Shown one piece after another: positions 23,201 to 34,190 of a stretch of DNA of 64,000 nt. Every line of letters starts with the position of its first letter. Within the stretch, counting starts at the first letter, position 1. The stretch comes from Isoetes taiwanensis (taxonomy: Eukaryota > Streptophyta > Lycopodiopsida > Isoetales > Isoetaceae): contig JAJEKV010000021.1 of assembly GCA_021234155.1 (NCBI GenBank), forward strand, positions 11,463,523 through 11,527,522, given 5' to 3'. The position numbers and the translations under genes were made by a program. Under the pieces are notes generated by a model. It searched no databases, was not told where the DNA came from, and was given only the letters and a program-made list of their open reading frames with translations.

Positions 23201-23967
23201 CAAGCTCGATTAGGTTCTCCGCCGGGCGCGCGGTGGCAAAACAGATGCGTTGGTCAGGACAAAGAAAGATCGCGGGCACTTAAACTGCACCTAGATGCTA
23301 CTTTCCTTTGCATGCTCCGGGATCACCGAGGCTCGGGACGCGTTAAGGCTGGCACACTATCGTGACAAGTCAATCCTAGGCTCACAAGAGGCCCACACCG
23401 GTGCCAGTACACCCACTGCCCATGAAGAAGCGCCAGACTTATAGCTTCCATTCAAGACGGTGCACATCGCCCCCGATTGAAACAGGCGTTGGGCTCGGGA
23501 AGCACGAGAGCAAAGGCTTTGCCGTGTTGCCACCGGTGGCGATTGAGGATGAATGTCATACCCTCCGATCGCCCCGCATTTGCCCATATCCGAGAGGTAT
23601 GTTCGACTACTAGTGCACGGCCAGCCCGTTGCATCGCTTATTGACTACTTCGTCCAGGGTTTGTTGGGGTCATACCTCCGGAGGTTATGGATGCACAAAC
23701 TCGTTTGTGTCCTACGGGACGGTCTTGAACTGTCCTATGCAATTGTATAGTGTACCAGCATGCTTATTACTGCTAAGGTTTTTCCCTCGAAAACCCTTCG
23801 GGGCGGGGGTTTTTTAATCCTGTCAGTAATACACTTGCTGCTCTCTTTTTGTTTGGGTCCCATAGGCCAATTGGTCTCCGTGGACGCTAAAAACCTATTC
23901 TATTCTATTCTATTCTATTCTATTCTATTCTATTCTATTCTATTCTATTCTATTCTATTCTATTCTA
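20222..23967 (+). mobile_element. LINE copy 2, near full length, inside a Copia LTR
   Basis: GC-rich DNA between two pieces of one LTR, ending in a long (TATTC)n tail. It carries an endonuclease-RT-C-terminal series in broken frames. The interrupted LTR reads, in the intact right copy, 'gatttcaagcttctatttc'. Here 'gattt' borders the 5' end and 'ctatttc' continues after the tail, so about 7 target bases are missing. A target site containing TTCTATTT next to a TTCTA-type tail fits target-primed integration. Confidence 0.85.
20810..23620 (+). pseudogene. LINE endonuclease and reverse transcriptase ORF, broken
   Basis: The apurinic-like endonuclease (EEP) domain shows KFDPRRGRLALEPLAEVAW (about 21045), GGGSDVVDYLGR (about 21245) and VDLDHRP (about 21335), resembling the S-D-H end of EEP nucleases. 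RT follows: VVPIYKAGDP (about 22020), a thumb-like FRPDIPP, DFAKAFDHA (about 22275), RRGCPLSPHF, LIYADDVNLMAYTPE (about 22550; the Y-A-D-D box is intact) and PTYKYLGIEFST (about 22750). FRALVEPVLLHGACGV and the RLIASIQDGAHR tail segment close it. At least ten frame changes or stops. The segment order is the usual LINE order EN-RT-Cys/His. Confidence 0.85.
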
Positions 23968-23972
23968 TTCTA
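23760..23972 (+). other. LINE copy 2 3' UTR and (TATTC)n tail
   Basis: The outer stem TATTACTGC (23765-23773) pairs with GTCAGTAATA (23822-23831) around an AAACCC/GGGGGTTT inner helix. A second hairpin GGCC-aatt-GGTC lies at 23865-23876, followed by CCGTGGACGCTAAAAA. The tail of about 75 bp (23897-23972) is TATTC repeats, the template-jump type of microsatellite tail, not an independent satellite. Confidence 0.8.
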
Positions 23973-24191
23973 TTTCATCAATCATTCAAATACAAAATAT
24001 TGATCTAGTGAAAAGCCAAGATATGGTCACTAATTTTCACTTAGATCATTTGAACTTCCAAATTATGAGCACTTCAAGTTTTGCTCACAAGTTAAGTATC
24101 TTGATGTATTCCAGCCTTTTAGAATTAAATTTGACATTCAACCATTGAATATAATATAGCCAAAAACACTGTTCATCGGATATTGACCCGA
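23968..24191 (-). mobile_element. Copia left LTR, segment 2
   Basis: Nearly identical to 36697-36921 (for example 'tcatcaatcattcaaatac' and 'aaaacactgttcatcg'). It is cut at 'tattgacccga', where the TIR element begins. Confidence 0.9.
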
Positions 24192-24215
24192 GGGTGAAAG
24201 TATCTTTGGTGGGTA
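24192..24215 (+). repeat. Left terminal inverted repeat
   Basis: GGGTGAAAGTAT, then 'ctttggtgggta'. It pairs with 31837-31859 apart from a 1-2 nt difference in the middle. Confidence 0.85.
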
Positions 24216-24514
24216 GCGTAAAAAACGACCCCAGGCACCAGACCAGACACCCTTCATACTATTTTTTCCACCCTTCACCAATTGAAGTGTAACCTATGCT
24301 ATGCCCGTCACTTCACATAGGGCGTACCCGTTTCAATCATAACCTTCTTACCGCCCACCGTAACTAATGACTGTGACCCGAAAGGGTAGCGAACTTTGAA
24401 TTTGTAATTTGCAACCGTGCTCCCCACCTTTTGCTACTCCGCCAAATAGCCCTGGAGAAGAAGCTCGAAATTTCGGATTCACTCTAGTATTCCAAAACTC
24501 AAACGCCAAAAACT

Positions 24515-26900
24515 ATGGTGAAGAAGGTTGTTAATCCGCCCGGCCGGCCAAAGAATTCCAATGGATGCCATGCGTAAGCAAAATGCAAATCCAATTTTGA
24601 TGGCTTATGGTGCCCTCTGTTAATTTGTTTTCTTGATTTCTTTCAGCCCCGAAGAAACGTGCCCCTAAGACCGGACTGGCTGATTGTTTAACCGAGGAGG
24701 ACTTCCATGCCTACGCTGGTCTATCAAACGAGGGTGTGCATCCCTCTCAATTCGAACGGATGTGATATCTGCGCAGCAGATTATAATGAGGTTTGGGACA
24801 CCAATGGTGTCATTCCGAACAAGGCATCCATCGACAAAATAAGGCCAGAGCACGAAGAAGCTCTAATTGAGCTGTTGAGCAAGATATACCCAGAAGGGTT
24901 GAAGAACAGAGAAGTAAGGAAGACGGTTTCCTTTTTATTTGCATTCAACAACTGCCGGAGGGCCAAGCCTGATCCAGAAAATTTCAAGGTCAATTGGGCA
25001 GCAGTGGCAGCAAAAAGCAGAGCCTATTCGAGCAAGGTCAAGAGTGAACCCAGCACCAGCGACCCTGTGAACACAGCAGAGCCCAGCAAATCACAAAGCA
25101 GACAACAAAGACGAAAAGCATTGCGAGAAAAGCCGACCTCGGCGAGTAATGGCAGAAAATTAGAAGGGAGGTTGTCATTCAGGAGTACTTCAATGTGTCC
25201 AGTAGCATTCTCAGCTTATGGGGAAAATATTTCCCATCTGGAAAGCATGATCCAAGATATGCAGGAAGCCCTAAAATTGCAGCAGAATGACCTAGTGTCA
25301 AAGAAGGAACAGCCGCACAATCTCGTGCAAAGGGAAGCTTCTTCTCTACCGGGCAGAGGGAAAGTTGAAGACCATAAAGGATAATATTGCACGCCTTCAA
25401 ACCGCCGCATCCTAATGCAGGTGTCTCTGCCGAGATTCATTCTTTGGAGAGGGAGAAAGATATGGCGTAATATATGTTGAAGTCCCTAGTTGAAATGGGG
25501 GGTGGGCCAATAGATCAAACCCGTAGAGAAAGGTGGCTGCACTAATCGGCCGAGATTGCCAACAACGAGTCCCTCCTTGCAAAAGCCCAAAGAAGACTAC
25601 GAATGTCACCAGTGAGGGAGATGACCAAGAGAAATGATCACCGGTCGGCATCATCTCCCAATACCATTCGATTGCCAATTGAGATGAGGAGAGATGCTCC
25701 ACCGTGGTCTTGCATTCGGGATGATTACACCCCTCGACTGCGGATGAAATGTGGACATCATTATCCGTTAGCTACACCGGTTTGCTCATGGAAAAAGGAT
25801 CTTGCCTCGAGTGCACAGACCATTCCTCTGCGGTTAGTGCAGGAAATAGGTAAGCTTAATACAAGAAAGGAAGTGTTGCATCTTTGGAACAGCTCACAAA
25901 ACCGAAGAAGATAATTGATGTTGATGAGCATGTAGCCACAACTCCTGGTAGCGGCGGAAAAGGAAACAAAGAAATCACACCAAAAAGTAAAAGGACCCCG
26001 TGATCAGCCAAGCACAAGTCCACAAGGGTTCACACTCCACGCCAAGACATGGGAAAAAGGTACATGCCTCGCTTTCTCGGCTCGATTTTGAATTGGCGAT
26101 TAGAAGGTCTTTGTAGACATTGGACGACAAACTACCGGCCAGTCTTGACAAAGACACCGGCAAAGACCGGGCAAAGTCTTTGGAGACACAAAAAGCATCT
26201 TGGAATCCAAGGGAGATTCAAGTAGTACCGATGGTGCCAACAATTATAGTATAGTTCCAAATTCGCAAATGCCTCTACAAAGGCCTCCTCTAACACCGTT
26301 CTTTGCAGGGAAGGAAAAACGATGGCGAAGATGTCGGCAATCGATTGAACGGTCGTTAAGCGGTGTGAACAGGTTGACACGGTCAAGGGCCAGGAAGGTT
26401 GTGGAAGAAGAAAGTGAGGATGAGTCTAAAATGACCTTGATGAGGGCGTCCCCATAGAAGTAGCATTTGGAAAGAAAAACATGGCTAATGTAATTTTGCC
26501 TTATGTATTTTTTCGTGGAAACCTTGATTTTGCAAGACAACCCTAAACCATCAGCCAAAAAGGTTTTGTTCAAACAATTAATATATTTGATCCCTGTTTT
26601 ATTCCACCTTTAATGTGCAAATTTTGGTTTGGATTATTCATTCAACTTAGGCTTATGTAAAAACTTGTCTGCAGGAAAAGAAGGCAGCCAATGGTTATAC
26701 TTAGTGAATCTGATGAAGAAGACAATACAGATAAAGAAGTGCCAAAGACAAACTCTAACATACAAAAGGTGCCTATAATCCTGTTACATTTCGTATGTGT
26801 ATTCTCTACAAATTTCGGTTGTTAATTGGAGCTCATCCTTGCATGCAGGAGAACAAGACAATTGTCGAATGAAGAAACCGAGGACAAAGGCAAAGCAAGG
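24515..26900 (+). pseudogene. 5' exons of a cargo gene: AT-hook-like start and acidic linker
   Basis: An ATG at 24515 opens VKKVVNPPGRPKNSNG, with a G-R-P-K AT-hook-like core. A donor TGC|GTAAGC (24574) and acceptor TTTCTTTCAG (about 24646) join to a frame reading RAPKTGLADCLTEEDFHAYA, but the phase is off by one base. After another shift an open stretch (to 25384) reads KIRPEHEEALIELLSKIYP and PENFKVNWAAVAAKSRAYS. Near 26690-26870 is PMVILSESDEEDNTDKE, a hydrophobic-acidic motif like a SUMO-interacting motif. These exons likely precede the phosphatase exon at 26935. Apart from these motifs the protein is unknown to me, and the frame breaks point to decay. Confidence 0.5.
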
Positions 26901-26934
26901 GTTACAATAGCCGGAAACACCCATACATTGGGGC

Positions 26935-27880
26935 GTGGAGATATTAATAAGGATGTATCTCGACTATGGCTATCAAAGACTCTCCATCATCCGTAGCAAA
27001 GATAAAGCGAGTCCAAAGAAAGTTGCAAAGACTGCCCAAAGACCTCCCGATAGCACTTCCCAGCAGAGTCCAGCACACATTGCAGCACAGACAAGCACGA
27101 TGCAGCACACATCGACAGTGGTTGCAAACGTCCAAGGATGGACACCCAGACGGAAGTTGATGGTGCTGGACGTAAATGGTGTACTGGCACACACACAACA
27201 GAGGAGAATGAACGGGAAAATCTTGCCTCCACCACAAACCAAGCATGTTGTAAAAGAAACTACAAATAAGTACCTCATTTGCAGACCAGGGTATCATGAG
27301 TTTGTGGAGTGGGCACTGCAGAGGTTTGATATTGTTATTTGGAGTGCTTCTCTACTTCGGAATACAAGGGATATAGTGGATGCATTGTTCCCTGATTTGC
27401 AGACCAGATTCTTGAAGGTATATGGTCAAGAGCATTGCTATGCATCCGAGCATCCAAACAGACCAGAAAAGCAGATTTTTTTCAAGGAGTTGAAGGTTGT
27501 ACCTGAGAATTTTCCTCAAAATCATGGTATGATTTTCTTGGTTGATGACAGCCTACACAAAGGGTTTCTAAACCCTGCACACACAACCCTTCCCATTATG
27601 CCTTTCAAGGGGCAAGAAGAGGACAACTTTTGCGTAAGTTTGTGTGTCCAACTTTGGAATACTTGTCTTCTCATACAATGACGAAAACGATCTCACGGGT
27701 TGACATCATCAGCGATGCATGGTTGGAAGAGGAGACAAGCTTGTAGTCTTTGGATTACTGCCTCAACAACTATCTTGTCTCGGCCTACTATATCCTCAAT
27801 GCTCCATTAGAAGTACAAAGGCAGCTGCTGGGCACCCTTCCTGGCGACTAGCATGACTCTGAAGACTTCGATGACTCATG
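26935..27880 (+). pseudogene. NIF/FCP1-type HAD phosphatase-like domain
   Basis: The open frame to 27681 contains RRKLMVLDVNGVLAHT (motif I as D-V-N-G, not D-x-D-G), YLICRPGYHEFVEWALQRFDI, VIWSASLLRNTRDIV (motif II region W-S-A), KVYGQEHCYASEH, EKQIFFKELKVV (motif III Lys area), GMIFLVDDSLHKGFLNP (motif IV-like V-D-D-S) and NPAHTTLPIMPF. The NIF/FCP1 assignment is firm. The C-terminus continues after a frameshift near 27630 as LLRKFVCPTLEYLSSHTMTK but has two internal stops, so the tail is decayed. The Asn in motif I also occurs in a plant HAD subgroup. It lies within the TIR element, convergent with the transposase-like gene. Confidence 0.85.
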
Positions 27881-28269
27881 AAGTAACCATTGTACACTAC
27901 TTTTTTGTAATATATATGTATGATTACTTTGTCTTATCTTCAAGTTGAGTGATCTTGAGTGATGTCTCTAATCTTGAGTGTACAATTTTCTCGTAATATA
28001 TATCAAGCTTACTCTCCAATACTACAAGCATTGTTTCCAATACTAAAATACTCCAATACAGCAGTCCAATACTACAAACATTGTCTCACAAGCATTGTCT
28101 CCAATACAATGATCAAAATTTGAGACAAGTACACAAGTAACTACAGATTTGTTACAATGATAAAACAACTAGGCCAAAGCATATTCAACCTTCATATGGC
28201 GGTATCCAAGGATCATCGGTGAGTAGCCCGCTCAAGGGAAAATCTGTTGGTGCCGAATCGATTCATCTC

Positions 28270-30140
28270 AAACTTGATAGCCGATACGTGATGATCAGTC
28301 TTTGAAAGTCGCCTTTGTCTTCAAGTAGCTCCCAACTACCATCCGGTCAAGGCACCAAAGATAGTACAAACCAGCCAACACATGTTCATCCACATTGAAG
28401 GTCGACTGACTATCCTTGACAATTACCAGGATATGCCCCCCGAACTTAACACATTTGACCACATAGAAATCTGCATTCTCCCGATTTCCTCCTCGGCTAG
28501 CAACAAAGTTATCACCTTCCTCTACGTTTCCCATAGCCATTCTCCATCACCTTCAAAAAAATGCCTCATCGATTTGGATCTTCGATTACCTTCACCGGTA
28601 GACTTATCGGCTTTAGTGTAACATATTTCCAATTCTTCAATGCGTTGCTTGTTCACACAAGATGACCGGTTTCCTTTCAAGCGGTTACCCACGAAACAAC
28701 TTAAACCTCTATGAGCCACCCTTGTGCTTGATTTGGCCAAGTATGTCCTGATCTTTGTATTTGCTTGGTCCTTCCACCACGGCATGATCCGGTGGTCTCG
28801 TCCTATCAACATCATCCTTTCCAATTACCCGAAGTACGCAAGGAGGAGACAACAAGTATTGCATCTCACGAACAAACATAATACTGACACTACTCATCAC
28901 ATTACAAGTTCCACGTGACAAAGACTTAAAGGATGAAAGCACTATTGACACATTACAAAGGCCGGTTTACGGCGGCACTACTCAAATGTATCTGACAAAT
29001 GAAAGCATAATACCTTTTGATGTCCCCGTTGTTGGTACCTTCATTCCAACGAAGTTCTTGAATTCACATGCATCGTGACACCCCTAAATCTCACCCCATC
29101 ATGCTTGAGCCGCTCTCTAGTGAATGCCCTTTAAGGATGCCCCCTTGCCCATCGTGCTCTCCCCTACCATGGGCTGTCCCAAAGAAATTCCATACTATTT
29201 CCTTCCCTAGCTCATGGTGATATCTTGGTAGGAAATAGAATGGCGAACAATTTGAATTGGCTAGAACAACCATCGACCAAACTATATGCGGAGAAATCTA
29301 CACCATTTGATACAAGCCATGAATTGTGCTTTCTAAGGCAAAAGCTTTGCACAGAAAAAGAGTGTCATGAAGCTTGTCATCCTCTCAAGTAAAATGGGTT
29401 TCCTTCAATAGCTTTACGATCCCGTAACCTGATGTCCATCCTATCGTGATGTGATGTGGGACGAATTGTTATCCATTGTGCCAATCTTGGCTTTGAACCT
29501 CCCTTTGTATTTTTATCTTTGTAATTCTTCGCAAAATCAATTACGCGAAACAATGATGCCATCTTGGATATTGTCCAGGCAACTCCTGAATTGCATGGCC
29601 TGCCATCTAGCCCCTGAATTGTGTGGCACGAATATCTTCAATGTGGAACATGATATGAAATGAAATCCTTCACCACCGTTCTCTTGTAAGACAATTTGAG
29701 GACCGGCTTTGGTCCTTTCTTTTTCCCCTTGCCATTTGAGGTCTCGTCTTGTCTTTGCTGACTTGGTTGTGTCCCACCAGCTTCCTTGGATTTCTTACTT
29801 TTGTTTCCCTTCTTCTCAACTTGTGCTGCAGCTTCAGGCTGTGTCCCACCAGCTACCTTGGATTTCTTACTTTTGTTTCCCTTCTTGGTGGCATTGGCTC
29901 TTTTCTTTTCTGGCCACACCGCACCTCCTTGGTAACGCGATGCAACTCCACCCGACCTCTTAAATCTCCTTTGGAATGCGAAACAAGGTCTATAGCATAA
30001 AACGCGAAGATTAGCGCAAGTTGAAAGCACAAAAAGCGGTTTTTTGGATGGCGTACATATATCGGCATGTTTCAAAGATGCAATAAAGAGAGTATTACCT
30101 TTTCAAACGTCTTCCCATTCAAGCAAGAACTCATGATTCT
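28270..30140 (-). pseudogene. Transposase-like gene with an H-G-x-G-x2-D-G motif, broken
   Basis: The minus-strand order starts with ENHEFLLEWEDV ending at a donor AAAAG|GTAATA (about 30101). After an acceptor near 30000 comes a basic segment with two copies of KKGNKSKKSK-x-AGGTQP (29900-29790). FDFAKN-like fragments follow, then PFYFLPRYHHELGKEIVWNF followed by FGTAHGRGEHDGQGG (about 29230-29120), and finally GDNFVASRGGNRENADFYVV (28520-28450). The HG-x-G-x2-DG block recurs in large uncharacterised transposon-like proteins of plants and animals. I recognise it from memory and cannot name the family. Several frames are needed, so this copy is dead. It is the best candidate for the element's own transposase. 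Confidence 0.5.
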
Positions 30141-31800
30141 CTCTTTCTCTTGGACATATAGGAAGAGTTTTATGCCACACGACATGTCTGCATCAAGCGA
30201 TCATGTTTATGCCATTCTTCACCCTCGCTCTTGTTGCAAACCATGACCCTCGAGCTCGGCCGGTTGAGTCATACATATGTTGGTGGCCGAACCGCCTCAC
30301 CAGTCCACGGACCTCAAGCAGGTGCACTTGCACTCTTCACCATGAAATCGGTTTTCGTGACCTTAATGCATTGAGGCTACCCCGCATACTCCAACTTCAT
30401 ATGGTATATGCAACAACGGGTTTCCCTTTCTCGATACTTTCTTTACATAAATAGGCTTCAACTTCTCGAAAGCCTTTAAGCAAATCGGGGGTGTTCGGGG
30501 ATGTGCCTTTTGTATTGTTGAAATAGGCTGCGGTTGAATGGTGGCCGTTGGTTAGAAATATTTATGCAATAATAGCAAAGAAAAATTTGTATGGAAACTT
30601 ATACACTGCGGTGACCTCCATAAGGTGCAAGGGATAAGAAATTCGAAGCCCGACTCTCCAACAAGTGTTCACAACATCTTTCTTGCAAGGAGAGACTCTC
30701 GCTATTTTGTTTCCAATTACGTTATGCTTTGCTTGGTGCGGGGGTGAAGAATCGCACCTCAACCTCCTTTGGAAGCTAGACCACCGGACCACTCCCAAGG
30801 GCGGCTTCCTGGATTTTCTTAATGCGGTTGCAATTGTTGACCTCATGCAACCTATCATAAGAAATATTGCACATTAATCAATGAACATATCCCATCCAAA
30901 TCACTCGTGAGATACAAGCACTTAAAAGCACTTAAAAGCCGCGAAGAAGCACGGGCATGAAAAGCAAAAATTAGATGCACCTAACAGCCCAATACGCCAT
31001 AGTGGAATTGCATCTCGATTTTGTAGAAGAAGCCATCACCGGTGTCGAGGTTCCGGCTCTCAAACATCATGGTTCCTTTGCCTCTTTGTGGTCGCCATTG
31101 TCCGTTTCAAGTTGTTGAGCAGCACCCCACGCCTTGCACTCCTTTGGATTTGGCAAAATTCCGTGTTAAGAGATTTCCATTTCGTGGTGATGAACCACCC
31201 TCTTCATCACATCGACCTTGAGTTCGGTGAACGCTTTTTGGTGAGCTTGTTGAAGTAATCAACTACAAGCTTGGCTATTTCTTGCCTGCGTCTCATGCTC
31301 ATAACCTCCCCGCTTCGTGCGCTTTCCTCATCTTATTAGTAATCAGATTCTCTTTTCTCTCGCATCCAATTTCTTGTAAAATTGCGAGGAAAACCGGATC
31401 TTCACGCGATATTTCTGTGTTGCATTGACATCCAACAAATCACGAACATCAGATTGAATTCATCGGTAGAAAGTCAATGCTAAGCGTGTGATTGCCTCGG
31501 GCGGTGTCGGGGGCGCCATGAAATTCCCCTTCGAGAGAGGAGAATTAGTGAATTGGAGGGAGAATTTTCATGCGCCCATGAGGTCGTGGTAGTTAAGGCT
31601 CCAACGAATTTGCAACGTACTACCACCGCGAAAAATCCGCCAAAATCCAACAATCATTTTCCTAACGGTTCGTTAGTGAGGTGGGCGATCGTGCGAAGTA
31701 CATGAAGGGCGTCAAAATATGAACCGGGCGATTCATTTCCACCAAAGACCCAAATTAAGCAAAGCGGGGTGCTTTAAGCGGGCTAAAACCCTGCTATAAG
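30141..31800 (-). other. Upstream part of the TIR element, no clear gene
   Basis: Scattered minus-strand frames (for example 30858-30562) may be 5' exons of the transposase-like gene, but no motif supports them. The rest is non-coding as far as I can read. Confidence 0.35.
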
Positions 31801-31808
31801 CATGCTAC

Positions 31809-31832
31809 AAGCATGCGTCCGGACGCATGCTT
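31809..31832. repeat. Perfect 24-bp palindrome near the right TIR
   Basis: AAGCATGCGTCC is followed immediately by its exact reverse complement. 'aagcatgc' also occurs just upstream. Subterminal palindromes of this sort often bind the transposase; that role is inferred. Confidence 0.85.
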
Positions 31833-31836
31833 TTGA

Positions 31837-31859
31837 TACCCACCAGCATACTTTCACCC
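31837..31859 (-). repeat. Right terminal inverted repeat
   Basis: On the minus strand it reads GGGTGAAAGTATGCTGGTGG, mirroring the left end at 24192. Confidence 0.85.
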
Positions 31860-32305
31860 CCGATCACTGTAGCATGATTGACCCCGGAAACAAACGGCTT
31901 GATCCAGCTTGTTCTTGCTTCATCGAACACATCCGTACACTCTAGTATCTGTGATAGCTTCTATTTATCAGACTTGAACAGCTCCGACGGTTATGGGATC
32001 GGATTAACTTGCCAATCCTGTTCAAAACTTTTGTTTGAAATATCCCACAGGATAAGTGTAGATATTGAGCCTTTCGTTTCAAATATCCCACAGGATAAGG
32101 GTTGATATCGAGCCATTGCCTTCATAACAATTAAATTAATTTCTCCCTTGACCCCAAAGGTTTCAATAGTTTTTCAATGGCTAACAATAATCAATACTTC
32201 ATGTTCCCAACATGTTCTTCATCGTTTGCATCACTCTTAAGATATAAATCACTTATGTAGCAAGATCCCCTTCACCTTAGCTTAGATTATTTTGAACATA
32301 GACTA
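31860..32305 (-). mobile_element. Copia left LTR, segment 3
   Basis: 31860-31919 matches 36917-36976 of the right LTR ('cgatcactgtagcat' through 'gttcttgct'). The rest, up to a purine-rich minus-strand AGTGGGAGTAGG at about 32306-32318 (likely polypurine tract), has no counterpart in the right LTR, which is therefore shorter or truncated. TTTCAAATATCCCACAGGAT occurs twice here (with one mismatch). Confidence 0.65.
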
Positions 32306-32690
32306 ACCTACTCCCACTGCTTCTCATAGGTTGTCCTTGCAGACTTGTTAGCTGGTCAACAATGTATAGGTTGGCCTTCAAATGTAGATCCTCACATGAC
32401 ATGACTTATATGCTGATAATCCTTCACTTCTCCTTCATCTTATAAGTCTGTACTTCTGCAATATTCAGTTGCCTTCTGAATTTTGTAAACTTGATTTCTG
32501 GCAGTGCTTTGGTAAACACATCAGCTACCTGGTCATTTGTATCAACATATCTCATATGTAGTTTTTTCTCTGCTCAGTCTCATATAAAATGCATGTTTAG
32601 CTCAATGTGCTTGGTTCTATCATGATATACTGGATTTTTAACTATTGCTATACAACTCTGACTGTCAGTCCAGATTTTTGTAGGCCCTTG

Positions 32691-32912
32691 TTAGGTACAT
32701 CCTAATTCATTCAATAACCTTCTCAACCACACTAATTCTTTGGCAACTTTAGATGATGCAGCATATTCTGCTTCAGCTGAACTCATTGCCATTGCTGCTT
32801 GCTTTTTACATCTCCAGGTTATTACACCTCCTCCTAAGTATATTGCATAGCCAGAAGTTGATTTTCTAGTGTGCAGATCTCCTCCCCAATCTACATCACT
32901 ATCACACATCAT
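32691..32912 (-). pseudogene. Copia RNase H
   Basis: DSDVDWGGDLHTRKSTSGYA, then VITWRCKKQAAMAMSSAEAE. The D...E...(S-S-A-E-A-E) pattern is the copia RNase H, which degrades the RNA strand during reverse transcription. It is separated from RT by a stop near 32976. Length and motifs are otherwise normal. Confidence 0.9.
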
Positions 32913-32975
32913 AGTTAGATTTTCTGAGTCAAAGCATATACCACGAGTTTGAGTCTCCTTTAGATATTTAAGAAC

Positions 32976-34190
32976 TCATTTAGCTGCCTCCCAATGTTCT
33001 TTTGTAGCATCATGATTTCTCCTGCTCAAAATGTTGACTGCATAGGCTATGTCAGGTCGAGTACTGTTTGCCAAAAATAATAGGCACCCAACCAAGGCTC
33101 TGTAAGGTACATTTTGCATTTTAATAACTTCATCATTTGTAGCATCATGTACATCTATCAGTCTATGTCCAGCTATTATAGGAATCTTTGATGGTTTGGC
33201 TTCAGTTAGCTTGAACCTTTTCAGCATATTTTCTATATGTGTACTTTGATGCAACTTTATCCATTTTGACTCTCTGCTTCTAACAACCTCAATCCCAAGA
33301 AACTTCTTGAGTTCACCTAGGTCTGACATTTGAAACCTAGATTTTAAAATACCTTTGCATATGTTCAGAATTTTCAAAGAGCTTGCAACCATAATACAAT
33401 CATCTACATAGAGTGCAATAATGCAATATTCTCCATTTTGCTCAAATCTATAAAGATTCCCATCATTTTGCAATTTTGCAAAGCCCTGTTCTTGTAAGAA
33501 ATAATTTATATATAAATACCATTCTCTTGGTGACTGTTTCAATCCATATACAGCCCTGTTAAGCTTCCAGACCATATCCTTACCATGTGAGTATCCTGGA
33601 GCCTGTTTCATATAAGCCTCCTCCTCAAGAGTAGCATTTAAAGATGCAGTTTTTACATCCATGTGGTGTAGCTCTAAGTTCATAGCATTAGCCATAGCTA
33701 GCAAAACTCTAATGCTTGTAAGATTGATAGGAGAGTAGGTTTCATCATAATCTCTTCCTTTTTTCTGTGTATATCCTTGAGCAACCAATCTTGCTTTAAA
33801 CTTCTTACTTCCATCAGGGTTTAATTTAACTTTATACAACCATTTACTTCCAATTATGTTCTGTTTACCATCAGCCTTAACTAGCTCATATGTTTTTGTC
33901 TCTTCAAAAGATTTAAGCTCATCATTCATGGCAGCTATCCACTTATCCTTGTCATGACTTTGTTGAGCTTCCTCAAAATTTTGAGGAATAACTTCATCCT
34001 CCAGAATAGCCATAATTTGTTCTTGCTCAAAGGTGACACCTCTTCTACTTCTCCCTAATTCATTTCTGCCATACAGTTTCCCTTCTTCTAACTTTGCTTC
34101 CTCTACTAATCTTTCTGCCTGAGTCTTCCTTTTTTTCTTCTCCATATGATGACCAGCTAATTCTTGTTCCTCAGCTTGCATTTTGATCAT
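32976..34190 (-). pseudogene. Copia reverse transcriptase (RVT_2), 404 codons open
   Basis: WIAAMNDELKSFEETKTYEL, GSKWLYKVKLNPDGS, KARLVAQGYTQKKGRDYDET, MDVKTASLNATLEEE and GLKQSPREWY lead to IALYVDDCIMVASS, where the Y-V-D-D catalytic box is intact. SDLGELKKFLGIEV and RALVGCLLFLANSTRPDIAY follow. This is the complete RVT_2 core. The usual 'TAFLNG' is ASLNA here. It is closed at both ends by breaks (34190 stop, 32976). Confidence 0.92.

Larger units (their letters stand above)
24192..31859. mobile_element. 7.7-kb TIR-bounded DNA element with phosphatase-like and transposase-like genes
   Basis: The left end is GGGTGAAAGTATCTTTGGTG. The right end, inverted, is GGGTGAAAGTATGCTGGTGG, so the imperfect TIRs are about 23 bp. 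The intact right Copia LTR reads 'tattgacccgatcactg'; here 'cccga' precedes the left end and 'ccgatcactg' follows the right end, giving a 3- or 4-bp target duplication (CGA or CCGA). This proves insertion into the LTR. Contents: a plus-strand NIF/FCP1-like gene (24515-27880), a convergent minus-strand transposase-like gene (30140-28270) and a perfect 24-bp palindrome near the right end. The superfamily is not assigned: the TSD is not the TWA of PIF/Harbinger and the termini are not CACTA. Confidence 0.85.

Noticed and set aside
23897-23972. (TATTC)n as a centromeric or telomeric satellite
   Set aside because: It directly follows a LINE 3' UTR and ends at the target LTR, so it is the LINE tail.
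24192-31859. Assigning the TIR element to CACTA, PIF/Harbinger, hAT or MULE
   Set aside because: Termini are not CACTA, the TSD is not TWA, 8 bp or 9 bp, and no family-specific DDE motif was readable.
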